Numbered from the stretch's first letter, positions 23,942 to 32,025 are shown. The stretch: DNA of 64,000 bases from Lentzea xinjiangensis (GCF_900110955.1 NZ_FOFR01000026.1:56880-120879); one strand, 5' to 3'. The notes: generated from the sequence alone by a model not told the origin. Program-made: numbers and translations.

Positions 23942-24496
23942 GTGAAGTACGACGTCGTTGACCTGATCATGCAGGACCACCGCGAGGTCGAGCGCCTGTT
24001 CGACGAGCTGACGAACCACCCGGAGAAGAGGCCGCTGCTGACGCCGGTCCTGTGCGGTCTGCTCGTCGCCCACAGCCGGGCGGAGGAGTCCGAGGTCTAC
24101 CCGGCCGCGAAGCAGGAGGCCGACGAGTCCGACGAGGTCGAGCACAGCCAGGAAGAGCACGCCGAGGCCGAGCGCCTGCTCGCCGAGCTGCTCGACTGCG
24201 AGTACGACTCCCCGCAGTACGACGCCAAGCTGCGCGAGGTCGTCGAGGCGGTCACGCACCACGTCGAGGAGGAGGAGCAGAGCGTCCTGCCGGGCATGCG
24301 GACCCGCCTGAGCGACGAGCGCCGCCACGAGCTCGGCGAGAAGTTCGCGCACGTCCGCGCCGACCACCTCGGCGACATCCCCGGCCAGGCGAGCCGCGAG
24401 GAGCTGCTGACGCAGGCCCGCAACCTCGGCCTGGAGAACGCCTCCTCGATGACGAAGGCGCAGCTTCAGCGGGAGCTGCAGAAGGCCGGCTCCTAG
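23942..24496 (+). CDS. Hemerythrin HHE-domain protein with Rho_N-like tail
   Basis: 184 residues. Residues ~1-145 form a four-helix hemerythrin-type bundle with metal ligands in MQDHREVERLFDEL, LVAHSRAEESEVYP, SQEEHAEAERLLAEL and THHVEEEEQSVLPG (three H-x3/4-E pairs). These proteins bind a di-iron centre and respond to oxygen, NO or peroxide in other bacteria. The C-terminal ~30 residues, LLTQARNLGLENASSMTKAQ, repeat the Rho_N-like module seen at 12879 and 22936, although the Gly-Arg is replaced. The stop lies only six bases from the stop of the convergent dioxygenase gene. Confidence 0.8.
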   Translation: MKYDVVDLIMQDHREVERLFDELTNHPEKRPLLTPVLCGLLVAHSRAEESEVYPAAKQEADESDEVEHSQEEHAEAERLLAELLDCEYDSPQYDAKLREVVEAVTHHVEEEEQSVLPGMRTRLSDERRHELGEKFAHVRADHLGDIPGQASREELLTQARNLGLENASSMTKAQLQRELQKAGS

Positions 24497-24502
24497 GAGA
24501 CC

Positions 24503-25225
24503 TCAGGCATCGTCGGTGCGGACCGTCTGGATGTGGACGGTCCGCACTCCTGTGTGCGCGTCCCTGCCGTGCCAGCAGCGGTAGTTGTCGAGCACCAGGA
24601 CGTCCCCTTCGCCGAGGCTGAACCTCGGCACCGTCTCCTGCACCGCGGCCACCTCGTCGTCGAACCGGGCCAGCATCGCGATGACGTGCTCGCTGTCCGG
24701 GTCGCGGTGCAGGGGCGCGGCGCCGTCCGTGCGGCGGGTGATGCGCCTGCCGGTCCGCGTGTGCTCGATGTGCCTGCCCACCCGCGGCGCCGCAGGCAGC
24801 CCGCGGGTTCCCGCCCACCGCCCGTAGAGGTCGACGTCGGACCCGGCGAGGAACTCCCGCAGGTCCGGGGCGAGCGAGTCGGTGAAGGCGTGCGCGTCCA
24901 GCACGAACGACTCGCCGCCGCCCGGCGCCGCCGCGGCGAGCAGCACCAGGACGTAGTCCTCGTCGGGGTGCCTGCGCCGCACCGGTTTGCCCGCGATGTC
25001 GACGACGACGTCGAAGCTGTCCGCGTGCAGTCCCACCACGCCGCCGTCGACGGAGCGGCGGGTCCGGTACGGGTACAGCTCCCGCAACGACGTGCCGAAG
25101 AGCGACGCCGCGGCGACCGGGAGCGAACCGGGGGAGTTCGGCAGCCCGGTCAGGACCACCGCACCCGTCCCGGTGAGCGCCTCGCGTGCGGCGGGGTCGA
25201 AAGCGGGTACGCGCGCCACGGTCAT
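24503..25225 (-). CDS. 2-oxoglutarate/Fe(II)-dependent dioxygenase (TauD/clavaminate-synthase fold)
   Basis: 240 residues from ATG 25225, overlapping the MFS stop (ATGA). VVGLHADSFDVVV gives the HxD iron ligands, NYRCWHGRDAHTG the distal iron His, and VRTVHIQTV the 2-oxoglutarate-binding Arg. GGGESFVLDAHAFTDSL matches the TauD/clavaminate-synthase core. Shorter than TauD (~280 residues). Such enzymes hydroxylate free or carrier-bound amino acids, for example in siderophore and antibiotic pathways. It pairs with an exporter and sits across a Zur-type operator from a metal-chelate importer, so it may hydroxylate an amino-acid part of a small metallophore (inference). Confidence 0.75.
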   Translation of the reverse strand: MTVARVPAFDPAAREALTGTGAVVLTGLPNSPGSLPVAAASLFGTSLRELYPYRTRRSVDGGVVGLHADSFDVVVDIAGKPVRRRHPDEDYVLVLLAAAAPGGGESFVLDAHAFTDSLAPDLREFLAGSDVDLYGRWAGTRGLPAAPRVGRHIEHTRTGRRITRRTDGAAPLHRDPDSEHVIAMLARFDDEVAAVQETVPRFSLGEGDVLVLDNYRCWHGRDAHTGVRTVHIQTVRTDDA

Positions 25226-26442
25226 CGGCGCGGCCCGAAGTCGCGGGACGACGGCACCACCGCGGCCAACGCCGGTGCGGCGAAGCAGATCACCGCGCAG
25301 GAGGCCAGCACCGCGGTCGCGCCGAACGCCGAGATCGCCGGGGCGATCAACGCCAGGCCGACCGGCGCCAGGCCGTACGACAGCAGGAAGTCCAAAGAGG
25401 ACACCCGAGCCAGCTTCGAGGGCTCGACCTCGCGCTGCGTCGCGGTGAACCACGGCACGTTGAAGAGCTCGATCCCCAGTCCCGCGACGGCGTAGGCGGC
25501 GATCACGATGAACGGGTGCACCGGCAGCAGCAGGCTCAGCGGCGCGAACCCGTACAGGGCGAGGCCGAAGAGCGCGGTCCACCCGGCGGCGCGCGGCCGC
25601 CACCGCGCGATCAGCAGCGCGCCGGCCAGCGCGCCGAGCGTGTAGGCCGTCAGCGCGCCCGCGAGCACGGCCTCGGTGCCGTAGCGGTCGCGGCTCACGA
25701 GGGGCAGCACCACCCCGGTCGCCGAGTAGCCGGTGGCGATCACCGCGGTCAGCGCGCCCAGCCCGGCCAGGAACCACGGGTGCCGGCGGGCTTCGCGGAC
25801 CCCCTCCCAGAAGTCGGCCACGAAGCCGGAGCCGCCGCCGGGCGCCGTGAGACCCGTCCCCGCGGGCGGCACGAGAGCGGCCACGAGCCACAGCACGCCG
25901 ATGCCCAGCAGGAGGGCCCTGGTGTCGGCCACCATCGCGAGCAGCGCCGTCAGGCCTGGTGCGACCAGCGTGGTGACGCGCACCGAGAGGGTCATCGCGG
26001 CGTTGGCCTGCTGGCGCTGGCCGCCATCGACCACCTCGGCCGTCAGCGCCTGGAACGCGGGACGGCACGCGCCCTGGCCCGCGCCCATCGCCACCGCGGC
26101 GAGCGCCGCCACCACGAGCGAGCCGCCGACGAACGCGGCGAGGACGGGGGCGGCGAGGGCCGAGGTCAGGCCGGACCACAGGACGACCTGGCGGCGGGCG
26201 TAGCGGTCGGCCAGGACGCCGCTGACGGGCACGGCGGCGAGGAACCCGGCGGTGCGCGCGGCGAGCAGGACGCCCAGCTCCACGGCGGTGATCGACCGGG
26301 ACAGCACCGCGAGACCGAGGACGAACGGCAGCGCCCAGGTCGCCATGCCGGAGGCGGTCGTCGCCGCCCACAGCCGGAGGAACACCGGGCTGCGCAACAC
26401 CGATCGCGGCTTCGCGTCCGGGCGGACCGTGTCGTGGACCAC
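25222..26442 (-). CDS. MFS transporter, probable exporter
   Basis: 406 residues from GTG 26442, preceded by GGAAGG at eight bases; in-frame GTG 26451 is an alternative. About 12 hydrophobic helices. The MFS motif A between helices 2 and 3 reads GVLADRYARRQVVLWSG. It resembles the EntS-like/macrolide-efflux MFS subgroup that exports siderophores and drugs (subgroup judged from layout, not proven). Its operon partner is the dioxygenase and the operator region is shared with the divergent metal-type ABC importer, so export of a chelator is the simplest reading. Confidence 0.8.
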   Translation of the reverse strand: MVHDTVRPDAKPRSVLRSPVFLRLWAATTASGMATWALPFVLGLAVLSRSITAVELGVLLAARTAGFLAAVPVSGVLADRYARRQVVLWSGLTSALAAPVLAAFVGGSLVVAALAAVAMGAGQGACRPAFQALTAEVVDGGQRQQANAAMTLSVRVTTLVAPGLTALLAMVADTRALLLGIGVLWLVAALVPPAGTGLTAPGGGSGFVADFWEGVREARRHPWFLAGLGALTAVIATGYSATGVVLPLVSRDRYGTEAVLAGALTAYTLGALAGALLIARWRPRAAGWTALFGLALYGFAPLSLLLPVHPFIVIAAYAVAGLGIELFNVPWFTATQREVEPSKLARVSSLDFLLSYGLAPVGLALIAPAISAFGATAVLASCAVICFAAPALAAVVPSSRDFGPRR

Positions 26443-26471
26443 GCTCGTCACCTTCCAAGAAGGGCTTGATT

Positions 26472-26486
26472 TGAAAATGGTTGTCG
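26472..26486. promoter_or_regulatory. Zur-box-like operator between the divergent transport operons
   Basis: TGAAAATGGTTGTCG is a 7-1-7 sequence. Its left half TGAAAAT is identical to the actinobacterial Zur-box half-site (consensus TGAAAATGATTTTCA), and its right half keeps TT-TC (four of seven). The variant half TTGTC is close to sites of the TGACAA-N3-TTTTCA kind. It lies 43 bases before the ATG of the binding-protein gene and 30 bases before the MFS start, so one site can control both directions. A Fur-type or other metal regulator cannot be excluded. Confidence 0.5.
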
Positions 26487-26529
26487 TTACAGTAGCGGAC
26501 GCCGAAGTCGTCACGCACTGGAGGATCCG

Positions 26530-27510
26530 ATGTCACACCCCGCCCGGCTCGGTCTGGCGCTCGTCGCCGCAGCGCTCGCCGCGGGCTGCGCCGCACCGGG
26601 AGGCGCTCAGGCGCCCTCCGCCCAGACGGTGGCGGTGGACAGCTGTGGCAAGCGGCTCACGTTCGCCGGCACGCCGCAGCGGGCGGTGGCGCTGGACCAG
26701 AACTCCACGGAGACGATGCTGGCCCTGGGACTGCAGGACCGGATGGTGGGCACGGCGAACCTGAAGACCAAGGTGGCGCCCGAATACGCGGCGGCCTACG
26801 CGAAGGTCCCGGTGCTCTCGCCGAAGGTCCTCACCTCGGAGCCGTTGCGCGCGGCGAACCCGGACGTGGTGGTGTCGAGCTTCCGCGAGCACTTCACGCC
26901 GGACCGCGCCGGGACGCGCGACGAGCTGGAATCCCTCGGCGTGCCCACGTTCGTGAGCGCGGTGAACTGCCCGGACGGCACGACACCGCCGTTCGAGCGG
27001 CTCTTCCGCGACTACGAGAACCTCGGCAAGATCTTCGGCGCGACCGACAGGGCGGACCGGCTCGCCGCCGAGCAGCGCGCGGCCGTCAAGGAGGTCGAGG
27101 CCACCAAGCGCGAGCCCGTCGAGGTCGTGTGGATCTACTCGGTCTTCAAGGGCGTCCCGTACGTGGCCGGCCGCGACGGCATGCCCAGCCAGATGAGCAA
27201 GATCGCCGGCGCCGTCAACGTCTTCGACGACCTCGGCCAGGAGTGGCCGGAGGCGTCGTGGGAGGAGATCGCCCGCCGCGACCCCGACGTCATCGTCATC
27301 GGTGACCTCTCCGAACGCGGCAACCCCGGCGACAAGGCGAGCGAGAAGCTCGCCATGATGCGCGAGCACCCCGTCGTCTCGCAGCTCACGGCGTTGCGGG
27401 AGAACAAGGTGATCGAGCTGCCCGGTATCGAGATGGACCCGTCGGTGCGCACCGTCAACGCGCTGCGCTCGTTCGGTGCCGGTCTCGACAAGATCGCCGG
27501 CCGTGGCTGA
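26530..27510 (+). CDS. Iron-siderophore/metal-chelate ABC transporter binding lipoprotein (FecB/BtuF fold)
   Basis: 326 residues, start ATG 26530 five bases after GGAGG. Lipoprotein signal with lipobox LAAGC (Cys20). The mature part is a class III binding protein: SCGKRLTFAGTPQRAVALDQ, STETMLALGLQDRMVGTANL, LRAANPDVVVSSF, and a C-terminal lobe with VVWIYSVFKGVPYVAGRDG and WPEASWEEIARRDPDVIVIG. This family catches ferric siderophores, heme, cobalamin or zinc-type chelates outside the membrane. The ligand is unknown; the Zur-type operator points to a zinc-chelate. Confidence 0.87.
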   Translation: MSHPARLGLALVAAALAAGCAAPGGAQAPSAQTVAVDSCGKRLTFAGTPQRAVALDQNSTETMLALGLQDRMVGTANLKTKVAPEYAAAYAKVPVLSPKVLTSEPLRAANPDVVVSSFREHFTPDRAGTRDELESLGVPTFVSAVNCPDGTTPPFERLFRDYENLGKIFGATDRADRLAAEQRAAVKEVEATKREPVEVVWIYSVFKGVPYVAGRDGMPSQMSKIAGAVNVFDDLGQEWPEASWEEIARRDPDVIVIGDLSERGNPGDKASEKLAMMREHPVVSQLTALRENKVIELPGIEMDPSVRTVNALRSFGAGLDKIAGRG

Positions 27511-28564
27511 GTCGGCCCTCCTCGACCCCGTCGCGCTCGAAGCTCCGCCGCCCCGCCGCCGCGGCAGGAACGCGCTCGTCGTCACGGTGAGCCTCGTCGT
27601 CCTCGTGGTGTCGCTGGTGGTCGCCGTCCGCATCGGCGTCGGCGCGACCTGGGCGGAGATCGGCAGGGCCGCGGGTGCGCGGCTCGGGTTGCCGGTGGTT
27701 CCGCTGCCGCGGCTGCTCGACTCGCTGATCTGGAACCTGCGGCTGCCGCGGGTGCTGCTCGCGGCACTCGTCGGTGCCGCGCTGGCGGTGTGCGGTGCGG
27801 CGCTGCAGAGCGTCACCCGCAACTCGCTCGCGGACCCCTACCTGCTCGGGGTGTCGAGCGGTGCCTCGACCGGCGCGGTGGTCGTCGTGGTGCTCGGGTT
27901 CGCCGGTTCGCAGCTCGGCGTGACCGGCGGGGCGCTCGCCGGCGCGCTGGCCGCGTTCGGGTTGCTGATGCTGCTGTTGCGGCGCACCGGCTTGGACTCC
28001 ATGCGGATCGTGCTCACCGGTGTGGTCGTGGGGCAGCTGTTCGCTGCACTCACGTCGTTGATCCTGCTGTCGTCCGGGGACGCGGACAGCATCCGCGCGC
28101 TCACGCACTGGCTGCTGGGATCGCTCGCGTCCGCCCGGTGGACGTCCGTGGTGGTGTGCGCGGTGGTGCTGGCGGCGGGTCTGCTCGTGGTGTGGCTGTG
28201 CTCGTCCGCGCTGGACGGGTTCGCCTTCGGCGCCGACACCGCGTCCTCGCTCGGCATCGACGTCCGCACGACGAGGGCCGTCCTGCTCGTGACGACGTCG
28301 GTGCTGACCGCCGTGGCGGTGGCCGCGGTGGGAGCGGTCGGGTTCGTCGGGCTGATCGTCCCGCACGGCGTGAGGTTCCTCGTAGGACCGTTGCACCGCA
28401 GGCTGTTGCCGCTCTCGGCCGTGGTCGGCGCGGTGTTCCTGGTGTGGACCGACGCCCTCACCAGGGTGGTCTTCGCGCCGCTGGAGGTGCCGGTGGGCGT
28501 GTTCACCGCGCTGCTCGGCGTGCCGCTCTTCCTCCTGGTGCTGCGCAGGAGGGGAGAGCTGTGA
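27503..28564 (+). CDS. FecCD-family ABC transporter permease
   Basis: 353 residues from GTG 27503, overlapping the binding-protein gene by eight bases; GTG 27476 is an in-frame alternative. About ten hydrophobic helices beginning with ALVVTVSLVVLVVSLVVAVR. Family marks: IWNLRLPRVLLAALVGAALA, CGAALQSVTRNSLADPYLLG, SSGASTGA and, near the end, GAVGFVGLIVPHGVRFLVGP. One polypeptide, so it should act as a homodimer like BtuC. The C terminus overlaps the ATPase start (GTGA). Confidence 0.9.
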   Translation: MAESALLDPVALEAPPPRRRGRNALVVTVSLVVLVVSLVVAVRIGVGATWAEIGRAAGARLGLPVVPLPRLLDSLIWNLRLPRVLLAALVGAALAVCGAALQSVTRNSLADPYLLGVSSGASTGAVVVVVLGFAGSQLGVTGGALAGALAAFGLLMLLLRRTGLDSMRIVLTGVVVGQLFAALTSLILLSSGDADSIRALTHWLLGSLASARWTSVVVCAVVLAAGLLVVWLCSSALDGFAFGADTASSLGIDVRTTRAVLLVTTSVLTAVAVAAVGAVGFVGLIVPHGVRFLVGPLHRRLLPLSAVVGAVFLVWTDALTRVVFAPLEVPVGVFTALLGVPLFLLVLRRRGEL

Positions 28565-29328
28565 GGATCCAGGTGGAGCACCTGAGCTGGGGCGTGCCGG
28601 GCAAGACCATCGTCAACGGCGTGGACCTGGTGGTCGGCGACGGTGAGACCGTCGGGCTGATCGGGCCGAACGGCTCCGGCAAGTCGTCGCTGCTGCGGTG
28701 CATCGCCGGTCTGCGCACGCCGACCGGTGGCGTGGTGCGCTACGACGGCGCGGACATCGCGTCCTGGTCCGCTCGCGAGAAGGCGCGCCAACTCGCGTTC
28801 GTCGAGCAGACCGCCGACACCGACAGCGATCTGCGGGTGTCGGAGGTGGTGATGCTCGGCCGCACGGCCCACCGGTCGCGGTGGCGTGGCCCGGACGCCG
28901 CCGACCACGAGGTCGTGGCGGCCGCGCTCGACAGGCTCGGCCTCACCGCGCTGGCGGACCGGCCGTGGAAGCAGTTGTCGGGTGGTGAGCGCCAGCGCAC
29001 CCACCTCGCCCGCGCCCTGGCGCAACGCACGTCCGCGCTGCTGCTGGACGAGCCGACGAACCACCTGGACGTGCGGCACCAACTGGAACTGATGGAACTG
29101 GCGAGCAGCACGCCGCAGACGGTCGTGGTCGCGCTGCACGACCTGGCGCTGGCCGCGCGGTACTGCGACCGGCTGGTCCTGATGCACGGCGGAACCGTCG
29201 TCGCCGACGGACCGGCCGCCGACGTGCTGACCGCGCCGCTGCTGCGCGCCGTGTTCGACGTGGAAGCCGAGATCGGTCGCGACAGCCTCGGCCACCTGGC
29301 CGTCGGCTACCGCGAGCCGGTCCGCTGA
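28561..29328 (+). CDS. ABC transporter ATPase for metal-chelate uptake (FecE/BtuD type)
   Basis: 255 residues from GTG 28561. Walker A GPNGSGKSSLLRCIAGL, Q-loop region LAFVEQTADTDSDLRVSEVV, signature LSGGERQRTHLARAL, Walker B ALLLDEPTNHLD and switch His in VVALHDLALAARYCD. All catalytic residues are present. It completes the importer with the two genes upstream. Confidence 0.92.
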   Translation: MRIQVEHLSWGVPGKTIVNGVDLVVGDGETVGLIGPNGSGKSSLLRCIAGLRTPTGGVVRYDGADIASWSAREKARQLAFVEQTADTDSDLRVSEVVMLGRTAHRSRWRGPDAADHEVVAAALDRLGLTALADRPWKQLSGGERQRTHLARALAQRTSALLLDEPTNHLDVRHQLELMELASSTPQTVVVALHDLALAARYCDRLVLMHGGTVVADGPAADVLTAPLLRAVFDVEAEIGRDSLGHLAVGYREPVR

Positions 29329-29341
29329 GAAGGGGGATTTC

Positions 29342-30142
29342 GTGACCACTGTGGACGACCTGATAGCCGAGGTGCTGGCGGGACGGCACGGACCCGACCC
29401 GCGGACCGTGCCCGCCACCAGCGTCTTCTGGGTGCACCACGGCACCCGGCTGGCCGGTGGCGGCACCACCTACCGCAACCAGTACGTGCTGGCCCGCACC
29501 GGGACCGCGTTCGGCGCGTGCGCGTTCGCGGAAGGCGAGGCCGACGCGGCGGTCTGCGCCGAGTACTCCGGAGCACCGATCGCCCGCCTGCTCACCGAGG
29601 CCCCCGCGCCGGTGCGGGTGGCGGCACTCGACGCCTACCTCGGCCACGTCCGTCCACATCGGACGGCCGAGGCCGAGCGCGTCGTGCTGCCGACGGGGAC
29701 GCCGGAGGAACGGGCGCGAGCCCGCGACGCCGCGGTCGCCGGCCTGCTCGACGTCGCGCCCGGTGCGAAGGTCGCGCTGATCGGTGTGGTGAACCCCCTG
29801 GTGGCCGCCATCCGCGAGCGCGGCGCCGAGTGCCTGCCCTGTGACCTGTCGCTGCGCACCACCCAGTGGGGCGACCCGGTGACGCCGGACATGCGCGACG
29901 TCCTCGACGTCGCGGACGCCGTCGTCGCCACCGGCATGACGATCGGCAACGGCACGTTCGACGAAATCCTGCGCACGTGCCGTGAACGCGGTATCGGGCT
30001 GGTCGTCTACGCCCAGACCGCCGCCGCTGTCGCCCGCCACTTCCTCGGTGCGGGAGTCACCGCGCTGTCCGCGGAACCGTTCCCGTTCTCGCAGTTCAGC
30101 GCCGACGAGACAGCGCTGTACCGCTACCGGGCCCGAGCATGA
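29342..30142 (+). CDS. DUF364 Rossmann-like protein (putative heavy-metal chelation domain)
   Basis: 266 residues from GTG 29342. The N-terminal half resembles the DUF4213-type enolase-like domain (WVHHGTRLAGGGTTYRNQYV). The C-terminal half is the DUF364 domain: KVALIGVVNPLVAAIRERGA, CLPCDLSLRTTQWGDPVTPD, DVADAVVATGMTIGNGTFDE and GLVVYAQTAAAVARHFLGAG, with the hallmark TxxNGT. Pfam describes DUF364 as a putative heavy-metal-chelation domain and homologues often sit beside metal ABC transporters. The exact reaction is not known. Here it lies between the ATPase and a PLP enzyme, overlapping the latter by ATGA. Confidence 0.78.
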   Translation: MTTVDDLIAEVLAGRHGPDPRTVPATSVFWVHHGTRLAGGGTTYRNQYVLARTGTAFGACAFAEGEADAAVCAEYSGAPIARLLTEAPAPVRVAALDAYLGHVRPHRTAEAERVVLPTGTPEERARARDAAVAGLLDVAPGAKVALIGVVNPLVAAIRERGAECLPCDLSLRTTQWGDPVTPDMRDVLDVADAVVATGMTIGNGTFDEILRTCRERGIGLVVYAQTAAAVARHFLGAGVTALSAEPFPFSQFSADETALYRYRARA

Positions 30143-31185
30143 GAGAAGACGTGGACCACCACATCGCCGACGCCCTCAGCCGACCAGCCCTGGTGCGCCT
30201 CGACTCCCGCACCGTCTGCCTGCGCTTCGAGACCATGAAGGTCGCCTCCGCCCTCGAAGCCGTCCGGTACCTCCTCGAACGCGGCACCATCGCGCACGGG
30301 GACACGCTGGTCGACAGCTCCAGCGGCATCTACGCCCACGCGTTGGCGCTGGCCTGCCACCGCTACGGCCTGCACTGCCACATCGTGGCCTCCACGACCG
30401 TCGACACGACGCTGCGCACGCAGTTGGAGATCCTCGGCGCGACCGTGGAACCGATGCCGCCGTCCGCGAGCCTGAAGCTCGACCAGAGCCGCCGGGTGGC
30501 GCGGGTGCGGGAGATCCTGCGCGACCACCCGCGGCACCACTGGATGCGGCAGTACCACGACGACGTCCACTACCGGGGCTACCGGCCGATCGCGGACATG
30601 GTGCGCGAGCACGTCGGCTGCGACCGGCTCAGCGTGGTCGGCGGCGTCGGCACCGGTGCGTCGACCGGCGCGCTGACGACGTTCCTGCGCGAGACCGACC
30701 CGAGCGTGGAGCTGGTCGGCGTGCAACCGTTCGACAGCGTCACGTTCGGTAGCGAGCACGTGCACGACCCGGAGATCATCATCGCCGGGATCGGCAGCTC
30801 CATCCCGTTCGGCAACGTCGACCACACGCTCTACGACACGGTGCACTGGTTCGGCTTCGACGCGGCGCTGAGCGGCAGCGTGGCGCTGTTGCGCGAGCAC
30901 GCGATCTTCGCGGGGCTGTCGGCGGGAGCGGCCTACCTGGCGGCCCGCTGGGAGCAGCGGCTGGACCCCGACCGGCACGTGGTGGTGCTGGCGCCGGACA
31001 CGGGGCACCGGTACGTCGACGCGGCCTACGCCCGGCACGCGCAGGCCCCGGCGCCGGAAGACCTGCGGCCACGCCAGATCAGCAGGCTCGCGGACATGGA
31101 CCTGCCGTGGTCGCGCATGCGCTGGAACCGCGCGGAAGCGCCACCGAAGGCGGTGGTGACCCAACCGGTCCCGGTGGCGTCCTGA
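30139..31185 (+). CDS. Cysteine-synthase-like PLP enzyme (fold type II, SbnA-like)
   Basis: 348 residues. RFETMKVASALEAVRYLLER holds the likely PLP Lys, VDSSSGIYAHALALACHRYG matches the substrate-carboxylate loop (TSGNTG in CysK, here SSSGIY), and VVGGVGTGASTGALTTFLRE the PLP-phosphate loop. VVVLAPDTGHRYVDA at the C terminus is typical of cysteine synthases. Relatives such as SbnA join an amino acid to an activated serine to build 2,3-diaminopropionate-type precursors of siderophores. The changed substrate loop suggests an acceptor other than sulfide. It is the last gene of the importer operon and ends four bases before a convergent small gene. Confidence 0.78.
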   Translation: MREDVDHHIADALSRPALVRLDSRTVCLRFETMKVASALEAVRYLLERGTIAHGDTLVDSSSGIYAHALALACHRYGLHCHIVASTTVDTTLRTQLEILGATVEPMPPSASLKLDQSRRVARVREILRDHPRHHWMRQYHDDVHYRGYRPIADMVREHVGCDRLSVVGGVGTGASTGALTTFLRETDPSVELVGVQPFDSVTFGSEHVHDPEIIIAGIGSSIPFGNVDHTLYDTVHWFGFDAALSGSVALLREHAIFAGLSAGAAYLAARWEQRLDPDRHVVVLAPDTGHRYVDAAYARHAQAPAPEDLRPRQISRLADMDLPWSRMRWNRAEAPPKAVVTQPVPVAS

Positions 31186-31189
31186 GGGG

Positions 31190-31342
31190 TCAGGGCGGCG
31201 GTTCGGTCCCGGTGGTCATGCCGCCGTGGTCCGGCTCGCCGCCCTGCTCGCCCGTCACGTCGGTGCTCTCGTGTTCGCTCGCGAGGTCGGCGTCCTGCTC
31301 CTCGCTCTCCGCGGTGACGGGGTCGATCTTCGGATCAGGCAT
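31190..31342 (-). CDS. Small acidic protein, 50 residues
   Basis: A short gene reading MPDPKIDPVTAESEEQDADL at its N terminus and ending in MTTGTEPPP. Rich in Asp, Glu, Pro and Gly, no hydrophobic core, probably disordered. The start ATG 31342 overlaps the stop of the DUF3040 gene (ATGCCTGA), so it is the second gene of that stress-promoter operon. No family recognised; several proteins of similar composition lie in this window (31693, 40153, 46868, 52875). Confidence 0.6.
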   Translation of the reverse strand: MPDPKIDPVTAESEEQDADLASEHESTDVTGEQGGEPDHGGMTTGTEPPP

Positions 31343-31601
31343 CACGGCTCCTCGACACGTGCAGGCAGGCGGCGACGGTGAGCGCCAGCACCCCGGCGAG
31401 GGCGAAGGTCGTGCTCACCAGCAGAACGCCGAGACCGACGAGCAACGCCCCGGCCATCGCGCTCACGACGGCGGCCTCGTGCCGCCGCCGGGCGCCGTGC
31501 ACCCGCGGCCCCTCGCGCAGCGCGCTGGCGAGGTCGGGCTCGGCGGCGTGGAACCGCCGCTCGATGTCGGCGAGCCGCTGCTGTTCCTCACGACTGAGCA
31601 T
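31335..31601 (-). CDS. DUF3040 membrane protein
   Basis: 88 residues from ATG 31601; a longer in-frame start has no protein character. The N terminus MLSREEQQRLADIERRFHAA is the DUF3040 signature, followed by a basic patch (GARRRHEAAVV) and two hydrophobic helices (MAGALLVGLGVLLVSTTFAL and AGVLALTVAACLHV). Short actinobacterial inner-membrane protein of unknown function. The promoter upstream is one of the best stress-type matches in the window. Confidence 0.8.
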   Translation of the reverse strand: MLSREEQQRLADIERRFHAAEPDLASALREGPRVHGARRRHEAAVVSAMAGALLVGLGVLLVSTTFALAGVLALTVAACLHVSRSRDA

Positions 31602-31640
31602 GGGCAGCTCCCAGGTCGGTCCGGCTGTCGCCAGCGGCGA

Positions 31641-31666
31641 GTACCCGCCGTGGCACGCGCGCAAAC
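31641..31666 (-). promoter_or_regulatory. SigB-type promoter of the DUF3040 operon
   Basis: Minus strand: GTTT, 16 bases, GGGTAC, then a 39-base leader to ATG 31601. Confidence 0.7.
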
Positions 31667-31692
31667 GGCCGGTCGTCGCAGGTCTGGAGGGG

Positions 31693-31857
31693 TCAGAGCG
31701 GGTCAGGGCCGGGGCCGGGAGGCTGCGGTTGGTTCGGGTGGGGCTGGTTCGGACCGGGGGTCGGCGGGAGCAGATCGGGGTCCGGGCCGGGTGGCCTGGG
31801 CTGGTCGGGGCCAGGGGTGGTCGGCACGGGATCCGGTGGGGGTACTGGCTGGCTCAT
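31693..31857 (-). CDS. Small proline-rich protein, 54 residues
   Basis: The product starts MSQPVPPPDPVPTTPGPDQP and continues with PxPDP/PGPNQP repeats; almost half its residues are Pro. It must be disordered; there is no export signal. ATG 31857 lies nine bases after a GGGTAC -10 on the same strand, the spacing seen in other stress genes here, which supports it as a real gene. Function unknown. Confidence 0.5.
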   Translation of the reverse strand: MSQPVPPPDPVPTTPGPDQPRPPGPDPDLLPPTPGPNQPHPNQPQPPGPGPDPL

Positions 31858-31866
31858 GCCTGCGGG

Positions 31867-31872
31867 GTACCC
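31867..31872 (-). promoter_or_regulatory. GGGTAC -10 element of the proline-rich gene
   Basis: GGGTAC on the minus strand, nine bases before ATG 31857. I see no good GNNT element at 14-16 bases upstream, so this promoter call is weaker than the others. Confidence 0.4.
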
Positions 31873-31989
31873 GCTGGTCGGTCCCGGCTCACCACGGTCT
31901 GTGGGCCGTCGCGTCCCCTCGGGATTCCCCGCCTCGGCTAACCCGGTCGAGCGGGGACCTCGCCTCCCGCCCGCGGTTCGCCACCGGCA

Positions 31990-32025
31990 GCGGGTCAGCG
32001 TTCGGCGGCGGGTCAGCGTTCGGCA
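31990..32025. repeat. Tandem 18-bp duplication across the trmO stop codon
   Basis: GCGGGTCAGCGTTCGGC occurs at 31990-32006 and again at 32008-32024. The second copy holds the stop codon of the TrmO gene and the first copy the same bases just downstream. Confidence 0.8.

Noticed and set aside
26472..26486. IdeR/DtxR iron box
   Set aside because: The TTAGGTTAGGCTAACCTAA pattern is absent; the TGAAAAT half-site fits Zur better.
30139..31185. Ordinary cysteine synthase
   Set aside because: The substrate loop is SSSGIY rather than TSGNTG, and the gene ends a metal-importer operon without sulfur genes.
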